The translations under genes were made by a program, and so were the position numbers. Positions 1 to 11,959 of a stretch of DNA of 64,000 nucleotides are shown piece by piece. The stretch comes from Edolisoma coerulescens (taxonomy: Eukaryota; Chordata; Aves; Passeriformes; Campephagidae): NCBI GenBank assembly GCA_013397115.1, contig VWZW01004397.1:500389-564388 (forward strand). Reading direction: 5' to 3'. Below the pieces are notes generated by a model. That model saw only the letters and a list, made by a program, of their open reading frames with translations. It searched no databases and was not told the DNA's origin. How positions within the stretch are numbered: the stretch's first letter is position 1; each line of letters starts with the position of its first letter.

Positions 1-359
1 CCAGCAAGGATCCTCCTCACTCAGAGCTGAGTTCACTTCTGGATAATTTATTCCCATTCTTCCTTGTGTTATCATCGTGCTTTAATGCCCTTCCCTGTAA
101 ATTGGGATGTTTATAAGGAAAAATCATATTCTCTGCCTAAATAAATCTTGCTTGATTTACTCTGATTAAACATGGGAAGTTCTTTTAGTCTTTTCTCACA
201 TCAAAACCTACTATTTTCTCTGGTTATCCCAGTAGAATGAGAGGTCTTTTAGTGACAGCAAACATTCTCCTGAGACAAAATGACAATGGCATTTGATGAT
301 GACTTAAAAAACTAGCTACTTCACGTGAGAATTTCTTCTGAAGTTGGCAGAGCCGGGAA
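1..359. other. Non-coding unique DNA, left edge
   Basis: AT-rich unique sequence with no open frame of note, no repeat I recognise and no RNA gene. Several TTTA and GATTAAA words are present, but no dense motif cluster. Confidence 0.6.
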
Positions 360-720
360 TGTTTGCATGGAATTTCCATACCATTAATACATGTTTTCGT
401 TTTCTGTAATTTTAACCTTGATTTTGACCTCTTGGATTTTAACAGATTGGCGGTAGTGATACAGTGTTTTTAAGGCGATTGGTATTACCCTAAATTGCTG
501 CTCTGTAAGGTCAGCCTTAACCCCAATTTAACACAGCCTTTTTTGGCTTGTGAGAAGCAATAATCAGGAATTGACATTTTGCCAATTACACATTCTAAAC
601 CTCTGAGACAAACCTTGAGGCAGCCCCGTTGTCACAGGCCTGGCAGAATTGATTGCACAATTTGTGCATTTCTGTATAAGAACTTAAGTTGGTGAATTAT
701 CACTGTCCACAAATGATTTT
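360..720. promoter_or_regulatory. Candidate cis-regulatory patch with a C/EBP-like palindrome
   Basis: This AT-rich stretch carries closely spaced transcription-factor-like words: ATTAATAC, CCAATTACAC, AATAATCA and GATTGCACAATTTGTGC. The last contains ATTGCACAAT, one base away from the symmetric C/EBP site ATTGCGCAAT. It also forms an inverted repeat with 7-bp arms at 655-669. There is no coding signal and no repeat. A conserved enhancer is an inference from this texture; ordinary AT-rich DNA is the alternative. Confidence 0.22.
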
Positions 721-1586
721 CTAAATCAAACCTGAGAAGTGGAAGAAATCAGTGATGATGTCGTGTTAGCAACACGAGCTCTCCGAGCTCCTGCTCCATC
801 CAGAGAGGCCTTTCTGCTCCTGCCTCACGCTCTGTGTTGCAACGTCAGATCAACTATTTTGCTTTGCAGAGCCCCACTTGCTTTGGGACCTTCTTCTCTC
901 TTCAGTAACCTGCAGCTGAGAGAGGGGGAAAGCTGGTTTTGCTCCCAAACTCAAGTTTTGGACAGGCAAGATGTGACTTAGGAGCTCTGCACCTGTGCCA
1001 GCATCACCGAGTGAGCCTCCAGCCTGAGCAATGCCTGACAACAAAATTTTGGGTGCACATTTCACGATCTTGGTGATGATCTGGCTTAGAAACAGGAGAA
1101 GAGGGTTTTTTTCTGAGATCTGTTTCTTCAGCCACCTTTTCTCAGTCTATTTCTCTCTTTTTTTTTGGTCGTGGCAGGGCAGTGAGGGAAACCTGTCTCT
1201 CATTATCTTGTTGTACACTGGCCACCACCGGGGCCTTGATCTCAGCTGGGGCCTCAGGCACCAGAGCAGTACAAATACTAATAGCACAGGGGAGCCCTTT
1301 GGTGAATAGTTTTTGCTATAGGTTTTCTAAGATGCTTCAAGGACTCTTTTTCTGATGGGACTATTTGACAAATTTTACCCACAAATCAAATAAATATGGC
1401 AGTAGGGAACAGGCTTTAAAAACGACACCATTGTGGTAGAGGAGTCAGACAAGCACATGGCAAATCTCCTGATGCTGCTCAGTTGTAGGGTGGATTTACA
1501 TGAATACAATTAGAACAAAGCTGCATTTTTGAGCTGCCTGGTTATGAACTGGTTGTGAGTAATATGAGCTTGGTGTGTGCAAGAAC
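721..1586. other. Non-coding unique DNA
   Basis: Only short overlapping open frames on both strands. Two inverted repeats lie side by side: 761-777 has 7-bp arms around AGC, and 776-790 is GAGCTC-TCC-GAGCTC. A short pyrimidine run at about 1155-1169 precedes a GGCAG, which is weakly splice-acceptor-like, but no exon can be supported. Confidence 0.55.
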
Positions 1587-1745
1587 ATTAGAACAAAATT
1601 AATCATCAATAAATCACTCAGCAAATAATTCTCCCTCTCTGACATCCCGATTCCTAATTACCTCACTGTCTTTCATTTGCTAATGGCAGTTAAAGCCCCA
1701 ATCAATTGCCTGGTAGGGAACCTGGTGAAGAAAATAATATCAGTG
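1587..1745. promoter_or_regulatory. Candidate cis-regulatory patch, homeodomain-rich
   Basis: Dense homeodomain-type words occur over about 160 bases: TTAATCATCAATAAATCA, AAATAATT, CTAATTACC, GCTAATGG and CCAATCAATTG. TAAT and ATCAAT spacing of this kind is typical of HOX, PBX and LIM-type binding clusters in vertebrate conserved elements. No repeat or frame explains it. Conservation has not been tested. Confidence 0.27.
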
Positions 1746-1816
1746 GAGAGAGGTTGTGCAAAGTGAGTAATATGTGATAGCTGAAAGAAAGAGTTTGAGG
1801 AAAGTTTTAATAGATT

Positions 1817-1912
1817 TTTTCCTTCTTTTCACCCTTCACTTTACTAGATTTTAATGGTTTTCTTCTTCCATTTCTTCTATTTCTCCTATTTTCTTCTTCT
1901 TTCTATTCTTTG
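1817..1912. repeat. Polypyrimidine-rich low-complexity tract
   Basis: About 95 bases are strongly T and C on the plus strand, with repeated TTCTTC and TTTCTCC units and no clean period. It is low-complexity sequence that keeps frames open on this strand and makes spurious Phe/Leu/Ser-rich translations. Confidence 0.6.
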
Positions 1913-4900
1913 CTGCACTGTCCTCAGTATGAGAGTGGTGGAATTGTAGTGGCAGAAGATAAAAAGCACTTTGTGGATCCTACTTTCTTCTTAGCAGTGC
2001 TTGAATGTAGATAGCAAATCTTTTTTGAGGCTCACTTTTGAAAATATTGGACTGTCAGGGCAGAGAGGCACTTGAACAAAAGGTGTAGGGGGGGAATTCT
2101 TGGGAGCAGCAATTTTATGAGTGATGCTTCCTGCATCCAACATCTTATTTTCCTGACTTCATATCACATTGTGCCCTGAGGCTGTATCACATCTGGCAGC
2201 TGCCTGCCTCCACCTCACTGCTGCAACAGCTTGAGGAAAGGGGAAAATGCTCTGATTGAAAAGGCAGCCCAGAGGAGCAATGGTTGTACGTGTGTTATTC
2301 TGTTTTTCACGCCCCCAAATCCTGCAGACAAGCTGCTGCACAATGAAAGGAGCTGTAAAAAATGTGGAGTGGCTTTGCTTGGGGCCAAGCACACACTCAG
2401 TGTCATTACCCTGATTAAAAAACTTCCCTGAGGATTGAAGGGACCCCTTTGCCTTCAAAATAGAAATAAACCCCTTGTGCTTCCTCTCTGTGTGGTAGGA
2501 AAGGAAAGGAATCAAACAGATTTATTATAACAGAAACCCCACTCCTTTCTCTCTCCCCAGAGAGCCCAGGGCTGCACCTTACAGATCTGTTTCCTTTCCA
2601 GCCCCCTTAGGATGGCTGCCTTGTTTCTGTTGGTTTCTAGGCACCTTTCCACCTCAATCTGCCTTTGCCAAAACCATCAGATATCTCTGTCATGTGAACT
2701 AGGCAGCCAGCCAGCAGGTCAGGGCTTACACAATTTGTGGCGCCTACTTAAAGTGTCTGAGATTCTTACCAAGCAGTCTGAACCTGGGGGCAAAGTGTAA
2801 TTCTTTCCCTCTCGCCCCTATTTAGAAAATCACCCAGAGGTAAACCATGGCACTGGTGGGTTGCTCGGGCTTTTTGTTTTTCTGTGGTGGGGAGCTCAGA
2901 AAACTCCTGCACCTCTTTGACTGCAGGTTAATCCCTGCTTGGTGGTAAAGGTGCAAAGCAGCTCGTGTGACAAATGGCAAGAAAAAAGCAGGTTGAGTTA
3001 AAAGGAGCTGCCTCTAAAACAGAATATGAGAGCCTGGCCCAGGCTTTAATTACTTCTTTCTCAGGCAACGTTTTCGTTGGAGATTTCCTGTCACCAAAGA
3101 ATTTTTAGCCACGGTGCAACACAGACTGGCTACATTGCATTTAATTACAAATATACTCCTTTTTCCTGAGCACGAAGGGTATTGTAATGCCTTAACCAAG
3201 GTGAATGTGGAAAAATTGAGTCGGTCAAAAAATGACCTGGGGAGGAAGAATTTTTAAAATAACAATTCTTCCAGTTCCTGTTGCATTTTCTTCCTCTTTA
3301 GCTGCTGTCTGGTTACACATAGTTTTGCTGTGCTCCTCCTCAGAGCATTGCCACACCATTCCTGCTCTGACCCAAACACACCCACGCCCTCAGCCAGCTT
3401 CTGTCTGTCTTCCCAGCCTGAATTTTTACACTTTCTCCTGTGCAACACCCACCAGCCCATTCCCTCACGGCTTGAAAGCGGAATAAAATGAAAGAAAAAC
3501 CCTTTCCCTGCCTGTCATTTTCTTCTTTTCTGTCTGAGACCACAGGGGGAGATGGAACACAATTATTACGATTATTATGGTGTTTTATTAAATGTTCCAG
3601 GCACACTCGAGCTGGGTTTTGGTGCAGGTGGAGCCGGGGTTTGCTTGGGCAGCAGGTTCTGAGGAGCCACAGCCTTGCTGCTCCCTGCAGATGTTGGGCT
3701 GCCCCTCCAAAGCTGCACAGCAGCAAAAAAAATGCACCATCACTTGTCCTTTCCTCTCCCAGGAGCTGAAACACATGGCTTGACTTGGAAGGGATCTTTC
3801 CTTACTCCCCTTCCTCCAGGACAGAGCTGTGAAATGTCAGCCTGGGTCTCTCTCCCCATTCCAGAGGCAGCAAAATTGGGTTTTGCTGCCAAGTCAGGGA
3901 GCCCCAAGATGCCCCTGGGTTCCCATCCCTCATGTCTCTGGATGGCTCCTCTTCCTCCTGTCCTCACCTCAAACACGTTGGGTGAAAGTGAATTCCCATC
4001 TAGCAGCCACTCAATAATTGGAATTTCAGCTGCTGTACATTGCCACACTCCTTTTACATATGCTCAATGCATTTAATCATAAAAAGAGCTCATGTATGGA
4101 AAACACATGCCTACTGTGAGCAGGCCAGCATGACAGCTCCGAGTCAGAGAAATTGTGGATATACCCCACAATTCCAGGAAACTTTTTCTTTAGGATACAC
4201 ACAGAACGTATGAATGAAGTTATAAAAATCAGCTGTGCTCTTTTGCTTCATTTCATGCTTTAGTTGTTTGGGTTTCGTTCACCCAAAAATGAATATTTCC
4301 CCAGGCCTCTAATAGTTTATCCCTTTAGAAATACATTTTTTTTCTCAGCAGCATTAATTCGTGCACCAGAGCTGCGTTAGCATTGGGACACTGGATGGAA
4401 GCCACAGCAGACTCGTAAATTGGTTTTTTCAGACATCTGCAGGAAAGGATCACACTTCTTCAGTTTTCTAGGAACACATAACAGCTTTTATGACTGGAAA
4501 AAAACCACCGGGAGATGCTGAAAGCTGGGCCTGCATGAGCTGAACGGGGCGCAGACGAGGGTCAGGGTGTGGGGGCTGCTGCCAGGACGGTGTCAGGGGG
4601 AGCAGAGGGGAAAGAGGGATTTAGATGGGTTCTGGGCAAAGAAAATGGGAAATTCAGCAGGTTGATACCCAGCAGAGATGATCTGCTCCATCCCCTTGCT
4701 GCTGGCAGTGGCATGGCAGCACTGGCACCTCTTTGTGCCATGCCAGCCCTCCCTCTGTCAGGGGACAGGGAGTCCCTGAATCCAGCCTCCTCCAGGCTTC
4801 CATTCCTCCATCTCGGCATCAACTGGCTTGGAAAAGATTTACTCCTCTTGTGCAAAGGTGTTGTACTGCCACAGACACTCTGCCCTGAGGGATTTAGGAG

Positions 4901-6118
4901 GGATTTACAGGCTAATTAACGAGGAGCAAAGGCTCATTGGTAGAAATGCCAATGCAATGGCCATCCCTGAGCCCTGGGTGGGACAGAAAGTTGCAGCACA
5001 TGAGGGCTGGCTGCACACAGCATTTCTGGGCTGCTCCATCCCTCAAGCATGGCCAGAATAGGAGCATAAAGTTTTACTAACTCAGCTACAACCGGAGTGT
5101 TTGGAGCCAGCAGTGCAGGCCCGGAGTTACATCATCTACTCTCATGTTTTTCTTACTCATGCCCAGAAGTATGAGGAAATACTCTTCTTCAAAAGAATAC
5201 TTTGCATCTCAATAAGCTGCTTCATCCAAGATCTCAAAGGGCTCCATATCCAGTCATTAAGTGCAATTCCTATCACACTGATGCTCACGGAGAAGCTGGT
5301 AACTGAACTCAGAAGGATGCACCCAGGAGACCTGACCCCCCTGCACTCCTTCTTAACCTGCAAATTACATTTTCCTTAAAAACAAATAAATGACCCTAAA
5401 AATCCCTAAGAAGCTTTAGTTACAGAAAGAACAGCGAGAAGCACAGTCTGGGTTAGTGATACCACAAACCCTCATGCTTAGGCTGGAGCTGTTGGAAATA
5501 TTCAAGTGCCTGTATGGAAATATAACTGCAACCATGTGGCTTTGGGAAGTCATCACACGCCCAGCCTGTTACTGCCTTCAGTAGCTGGGTGCAACTCCTT
5601 CAGTGTTTATAGAGACAGAAAGCTGGCTGGGAAACAAGGCTGCATGAATTCCTGGGAGTACAACACTTCTCCAACGTCTGATATTTCCTCTTTGCTGATA
5701 TGATGATATCTGAGGCTAGAAGCCTGGAAAGTCTGGCACATGGTGCTGGCAAACTGGCAGAGTATGACAGTATTCTTTTGATTCTGAATGCAGATACCTT
5801 GATAGTGTGCAAGTGTTTTAATCTTAATAATAACTCAGTGTGTGAGGATGGGAAACCAGAGGAGAAGAAGGAATTAACTGAAGTCAGAAAACTCTCTCTT
5901 TTGTCCCACTCCTGCTGTTTTGGTGGTGGGAAGGAGTAGTAAAATTCCTTCCTTACAAGGCTGGCACGTTTGAAAGGCAGAGTCTGGGAGAGGAGGGTGG
6001 AGAATTGTGAGAGAAAAAGCAAAATCTGGGTGTATGGCAAATGAGCTCATCCCAGAGACTCCCTGGGAAAAGGTGTGCCCACCTGTCAGTGCTTCAGCTC
6101 AGGACAGAGCAGGACACT
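1913..6118. other. Non-coding unique DNA, about 4.2 kb
   Basis: Mixed-composition sequence with no recognised gene or interspersed repeat. The many short open frames overlap on both strands (for example 3340-3774 minus against 3488-3769 plus), and none has a familiar motif. A small ATTATT-type AT patch lies near 3563-3580. The part near 4500-4800 is more GC-rich, which explains the paired open frames there. Confidence 0.55.
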
Positions 6119-6179
6119 GTGACTCTGATGAGCCCTTGCGACTCTGTAATGAGCATTTGTGACTCTGTAATGAGCCCTT
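6119..6179 (+). repeat. 21-bp tandem repeat, three copies
   Basis: Three adjacent units occupy 6119-6137 (19 bp), 6138-6158 (21 bp) and 6159-6179 (21 bp). The shared core is GACTCTGTAATGAGC. The first unit lacks two bases in the TGTAATG part, and the middle one ends CATTT where the others end CCCTT. It looks like a young minisatellite seed in otherwise unique sequence. Confidence 0.9.
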
Positions 6180-8166
6180 TCCATGGTCTTGGGCGACAGT
6201 TTTGAAGTCAAAACTTTAAAATAAGGGTCTGCCTATGTTTTAGTTCACATGTGAAGACTGTTTAGGATGATGGCCTGTCACTGCAAAAATTCCTGAAGAT
6301 CGCAGGTAAGAAAACCTGTTTGTGTCTGAGCTGTCCAAGTTTGCCTCAGCCAGGTGAGGGTTTTACTCCCAGATCTGTCACCGTTAGCAGCATTTGCAAA
6401 CTCTTTGTCTTTTTGTACATTCCCAGAGGACTCCCCGTAAAACAAAATGACCACATTTATGCACATTACAATCCTGAGTACTTCCAGTTCCTTTGTTTCT
6501 GGATTACAGTGGTGACAGAGCTGAGTATTGCACAGCAGTGGAGGGACATGTCACAAAATAGATGTGCACTTCAAACATGTCTCTGCCTTCTTCAGCCAGC
6601 AATATGATAAAGAATTTGATTACATAGGTATTGCAGGAACTTCAAGAAGCTGGGTACCCGAGCCTTGCCTTTCCATCCTCAAGGGGAAAACAGGACATTT
6701 GTCATCATTTCAGTGCCACAACCCCCCACCATTCTCAGTGAGAAGGCTCAGCTTGGGGACCAAGGTATGAAAAGCATCTCCTGGGCCTGGAAGCTCCAAA
6801 TAAGATTTTGAAATACCCAGGTTGATGTCATGACATCCCTGGTAGTGTCTGATTTTTCTGATACCTGACTCATCCTTAAAATGAGTATAGAGGGGAAGGT
6901 AACTGAATGCCAATGTCATGTTTAATTCCCAAGTGGAAATCCAACTATTTATATAGGACTTGTATAATGATTCCAAATCTTTGTCCCAGTGCCTGGCCAG
7001 AATCTTAGCACTGAGAAAAATGACAATTTTCTAGTCCCACTGGCCTTTCAGTGCCCTCTTTGTCTGCTGACCTTGAGGACTCTTTTCATTTCATTGTTGC
7101 TAGACACAGGTTTCAATCTCATTCTTTCATCTTCCAAACCCACTCCTTATCATTACTCTATGTTCTAACCCAGACTGCTATAAAATACAGTTTTGGTCTT
7201 GTTTCTTCCCTTTCTTTTTATTTTTAACTACAAAACTCAATCAAAGCTTGACAAATAAAAGTTCAGCTGCTTGACTGATGCAAAATACGACCCAGTGGCA
7301 GATCTTAAAATGAATATGCAATATTTCAAGCAATTTTCAAGGCTCCCCCCTTTTTAATGCAGGAAACCAGAAAAGAAGCAAAGTGAAATGAAATGGTCCC
7401 TTCACAGAGAGACTCCCATCTGAAAATTGTTTTAATTCAGGGCAGCCGTGGGTATAGTTTACATAATAAAAAGCAGTTTTACTAAAGTGTCTGTGGTTAT
7501 ACTTACCCAGTGTAGAGGTCCTGATCAAAGCTGCCTTGCAGCCAAAGTCATCAGCATCCCGACAGCATGCTCTGGTGAAAAGGACTTTCTTTCTCAGCTG
7601 GGATGGCTCAGACCCACTCCCAAGAAACCCAAAGCTAAGCAGAAAAGATGGTGTAAAACCAAAGACACCTTTTTTGCTGTTTCAGTGTTAGGAACTAAAG
7701 ACAGGGAGAGCTGGGATGGAGATGTGGATATTTAGGGAAGCAACTGAGTTTCATAAGCAGCCAGAGTTTTTGAGGTTGGGGACTGTCACTGCTCCTCTGC
7801 TTCCCTTATCAGCTGCAGGGAGAGACAATGCTCAGATGGGGCACGCCTTGATCTCTGCCAAATATATTTCAGAGCTGAGGATACAAAGGCAGAACGAATT
7901 CTCCCGATCCCAGAATCGATTCATTCCACAAAATTCAAACAAGTCAGCCTATTTTCCCTTCCCTTATTTCCCCAGCTGCCATCTGCAGGCCGTGCAGAAA
8001 GGAAGGTGCAGGGGTGCACTGTTATGTTTCAGCTGTGTGACAAAGAGAGCCAAGGAGGGGCAGATATTGAGTTTGCAAAGCTGCTTCCCCAGGTGATCCA
8101 GGACCGGGCATATCTCACCCCACAGGAGCCTTTTGGTTTTGGGTTGCCCCTTGGTCTTTTCATGTT
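6180..8166. other. Non-coding unique DNA
   Basis: No gene or named repeat is seen. Around 7160-7330 the DNA becomes AT-rich, with CTATAAAATACAG and several AATAAA-like words. There is no supporting initiator, CpG enrichment or open frame, so I do not call a promoter. Confidence 0.55.
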
Positions 8167-8182
8167 CCCTCCCTCCCTCCCC
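8167..8182 (-). other. Potential G-quadruplex motif (minus strand)
   Basis: The plus strand reads CCC-T-CCC-T-CCC-T-CCCC. The minus strand therefore has four G-tracts of at least three, separated by single A loops. Such short-loop motifs belong to the most stable predicted G-quadruplex class. Folding is inferred; the motif is read directly. Confidence 0.8.
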
Positions 8183-8391
8183 TAGGTATGTCACTTCTAA
8201 ACATCAACCAAATGCTTCTCTGGGCACAAAATGAGGCCGCTACAGGCCTTGTTCTTTTGAACTGGGATCCAATTTGATTGGCGTCTCCTGACTTTTGGTA
8301 AACTGTGGGTTCTGAAGTGTGAGAGAGATCCCTGCAGCAATAATGTCCATATCAAATCATAATTAAAAACAGCAGTGAGGAATGTGCTGAG

Positions 8392-8450
8392 ATTTGAACT
8401 GTAGACCTCCCAGGCCTAAAGCCCAAACTGCAAAACAGGACTTAAAAGGC
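8392..8450 (-). repeat. Possible ancient tRNA-derived SINE (MIR-like) head
   Basis: On the minus strand this contains AGTTCAAATCT, close to a tRNA B-box (GGTTCRANNCC). A GGGCTTTAGG segment precedes it at roughly the distance seen in the tRNA-like head of MIR-type SINEs. The rest of the element is not recognisable. It could be a chance B-box match. Confidence 0.25.
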
Positions 8451-9298
8451 TCATGGAAGCTTTAAACATCAGACATTTAATCACAACGAGTCTGTAGGGA
8501 TGATTTCCAAAAAAAGAAACAAAATCGCACCACCACAGAGAATAATAACAAGATCTGAGCGTGTGTTAGAGCAGAGAGACAGTTTCTTCACAAAGGGGTC
8601 ACACGCTGTGCATCTCCTTTTCCATCTACCAATGACAGCTTGAACATTTTCAAAGACATCTGCAGTGGGAATCACATCGAGCCAAACCTGGGGGAGAGGG
8701 AAGGAGGCTCTGAAGCGAGAGGATAACGCTCTTGTGATCCAGTGGCAGCTTGCCATGAGTGGGAGGGCTCCACCCAAAAGTATCAAAAATAAATTAACAC
8801 ACCTATCTTTTCTTAGACTTCTTGGAACCTCTACAGGTACTGCTGTTGACTTCCTTACTCCGAGATGCACTTATCCCAAACTGGGGTCAGCGAGGAGGTG
8901 AACGAATAAGAAAGGTCAAGGTTCTGGGTCTGCCTGGCTCGGTGGCCTGTTCCAACAGCAGATACTCAGGGATGGTATTAAAAAGGGCAAGTGTCAATGA
9001 AATGATCCTGTTCCCCTTTAAAAGTGGATATCTGTGGCTCATCAGTGAGACCAGTGAGTAGAAACAAAGTGAAAAAATGTTTGAGCTGCTGTTTTTCTCA
9101 TGGACCACAACAGGACTTGAGAATCCCCATCAATGCCGAAGCAGGGCTGAGTTTAAAGTGTGGGATTCTGATGAAATGTTGATGACAAGTGAGCTGGGCT
9201 CTGAATGGAGTGTCACCTGTAGGTTGTGTCTTCACTGACAGGGGGGATCCACAGATGCCGAAGTCAGGACAAAAGTGGAATGTACCTTGGGGGAAACA
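8451..9298. other. Non-coding unique DNA
   Basis: Overlapping open frames lie at 8481-8870 minus and 8665-8901 and 8822-9061 plus. None carries a recognised domain, and they contradict one another on opposite strands. No repeat is recognised. Confidence 0.5.
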
Positions 9299-9575
9299 GA
9301 ATCATGGAATCATGGAATGATTGGGTTGGGAGGGACCTTAAAGATCACCTCATTCCACCTCCTGCCATGGGCAGGGACACCTTCCACTATCCCAGGGTGC
9401 TCCAAGCCCCATCCAGCCTGGCCTTGGACACTTCCATGGATGGGGCAGCCACAGCTTCTCTGGACAACCTGTGCCAGGGCCTCCCCACCCTCACAGGGAA
9501 CAATTTCTTCCTAATATCCCATGTAAACCTGCTCTCTGTCAGCGTGAAGCCATTCTTGGTGTCCTGTCACTTGTA
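9299..9575 (-). mobile_element. CR1 LINE, 5'-truncated 3' end
   Basis: CR1 non-LTR retrotransposon in minus orientation. The right end of the element starts at the CAGAATCATGGAATCATGG tail (complement of the ATTC(T/C)ATG repeats). Next come GGTTGGGAGGGACCTTAAAG and the CR1 3' untranslated part. On the minus strand the last ORF2 residues KARLDGAWSTLG are readable, ending at a stop whose complement is 9387-9389. Upstream ORF2, the reverse transcriptase and the endonuclease are missing, so the copy cannot move by itself. The two-unit tail is degenerate, which suggests some age. Confidence 0.93.
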
Positions 9576-11959
9576 GGAAATAGGAAGAAACCTTGGGTCC
9601 TGCTCTGTCCCAAAAAGGAGAGATGGGTTCAGCATGGAAATTGTAACTCAGATTTGAAATCAATCTATAACCAATCAAACAGGTACATCCTGCAAAAACA
9701 AAGAGTGTGAGACCAAGGATTTCGTTGCCCACAGAGACATTTTCGTCACTCAACCGTTCTCTGTCCTAGATTGAAGCACAGAGCTCCGGGCATGGCTACG
9801 TTGAAATGAAATGTGATGAGAGAAGCAAGACAAGGGAATGGTAAAGTTGACCAAATGGAAGGAGTGGATCATGGGTATGGCTGTGAGAGGCAGGGAGGGA
9901 AAATGGGCAGATGGGTGTAGCCACATTCCTTGTACCTGCTGAGGTTAAGCTGTTATGGGAATCCCAGCTGGAATTTCACCATTCAGGGAAGCGATTTGCA
10001 GACTTGCTGGGATTCCTGCTGCCAGTCTCTGGTCAGGGCTATTATTTAAGAACTTATTTTGGTTTCTAAGGGGTTCTCTTTCATGCCCTTCAGCATCAGA
10101 CCTTCCTCACTGTTGTCTCGTACAGGATTTCACACCTGACTTTGTGTAGGAAGCAGCTTTCAGCTTGCTCTGGCCCTTTGGCTCCTCATGACAACTGGGA
10201 GAAAATGGGATAAGCAGCCACCAATATCCCTTTCACACCTGAGCCAGGAATCCTGTCCAGCTGAGTGAGAAAAGTGGGACAAAGACTGGAGAGGCAGAAC
10301 CAGGGCTGAAGGTCTCACAAGAGCTCTGTGCATTAATGAGAGGCAGATAATCTCCAGCGTGATCTCCCCACGTGGAAGGAGGAATGCTACTGTTGGTACA
10401 TGATATCCCCAAGCACACATGGGGCAAGAGGCTGCTGATGACATAATTATTGTGCATTTACAGCACCTCGAAGCCGCAGCCGAGATCAAAGACAAAATCA
10501 GTCTTGTGCTCTTACAGTAAAAACAAGCACGAGTTGACAAAGAGGAGGATTATAGGAGTGAGGGAACATGGAAATGGATCCCATGTGTGGCTTTCAGCCT
10601 TCTGGGACCAGGGCTCTGAGCAGATGACCCTCACCTCCAGCATTCTTCCTCTGTCACTGTTGTGTTGCAAAGAGATGTTTATTCACCTGTGTGTGTGTGA
10701 ACACTGATGTTTGTCAGGAGGTATTTTTTGAAGATCTTGGGAGTGTCTAATATCCAAAATTGACTTTGTGCAGCTTTACGTTTCATATGCCTCTGTGCCC
10801 TTCTCCCACTTCTCTTTATTTCATTTTATTCTGCTTGAGTTTATTAAACTCCGATTTTCCTCTTCCAGTATGATACAAAATAGTTTGAAACAGAAGTGTT
10901 CAGACTGACTCAAACCAGGCCACCTTGGATGACAGGACTGGTAGAGCTTCACTGCTGCCCAGCATTCCCCCTGATCCATTTGGACTCGGAGAAATGGGAT
11001 CTATTCACCCAGAAGAGAGGCACATTGATGGTTTGGGGCAACGCTCAAGTCAGAGCTTTCAGGTCCAGCTTCTCAGGTAGAGCTGTGCCCTGCAGAGCTC
11101 AGCCTCCATCGCTGGAGGGAACTGGGACAACAGGATGCCTCCTGTACCACGCCAGGCTAAAAATAAGCCACCAGAACAACAGGCAGCAGAACAACTTCTG
11201 CGAGATGTTTCTGTCCTCACTCTTGGCCAACTTCCTTCCTAGGCTGCCACGTTCCCCAGCCTGTCTGAATCCCATCTCCAGCTCCAGGAGTTTCCATCTC
11301 ATCCTGTGCTCAGGCCATGAATAACTGCCTTGTTATGTACATGCAGGGTGGAAGGGTGGGGTGGAAAAAACTCTGGTAGGAGCCTGTCTTGAGCTTGCAG
11401 TAAATACTTACCCAACAGAAATGAGATTTGGCAGCCGGGAGGAGAACTTCTGGAAAATCATTTCAGGTTCCTAGGAAGTGAGGAAGGCATTTGGTAAAGG
11501 GTGGGGACAATTTTCTTTCCCTTGATATTTCTCATCTGAGAAAAAAAGGGAAGATCTAATTCCTCGTTAGTGATCTAAGGAAATCCCCTGTACCTAATGA
11601 AATATCCTCTGCACCTTGTCCATGCTTGCCCTGTCTTTTGGGAAGCCTCAGGAGGAACCCGGAGCAGGGAAGTGCCGGATCTGTCCCTCTCCACCAGTCC
11701 CAGGAGCTGTGGGAGTCACCCAGGCTGCCTGTCTGGGGATGCCAAGCAGGGGAAGGCAGAGAGCACAGGAAAATCTGTCAGGAGAGATCACTTCAAATCC
11801 CTGAAAGGTTCCTGTTATTCTAAACCTTTTGACTTCTGGGGAATACAAACAAGACAAAGCAATATTTCGTTTTGCTTTTCTTCATTGTGTTCTGTTGTCA
11901 TCCTTGGCATCAGCCCATGACTGTTTACCCAGCAGGGAATAAAATTTGAGGATTAAAGC
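9576..11959. other. Non-coding unique DNA
   Basis: No gene or further repeat is recognised. A paired CCAAT-like segment (ATAACCAATCAAAC) near 9668-9681 stands alone. The overlapping open frames at 10896-11324 plus and 11597-11920 plus reflect GC-richer composition and show no familiar motif. Confidence 0.5.

Noticed and set aside
7160..7200. CTATAAAATACAG as a TATA promoter
   Set aside because: No initiator, CpG content, or downstream coding frame; TATA-like words are common in AT-rich DNA.
9226..9576. 116-codon plus-strand frame
   Set aside because: It is the antisense of a CR1 3' end.
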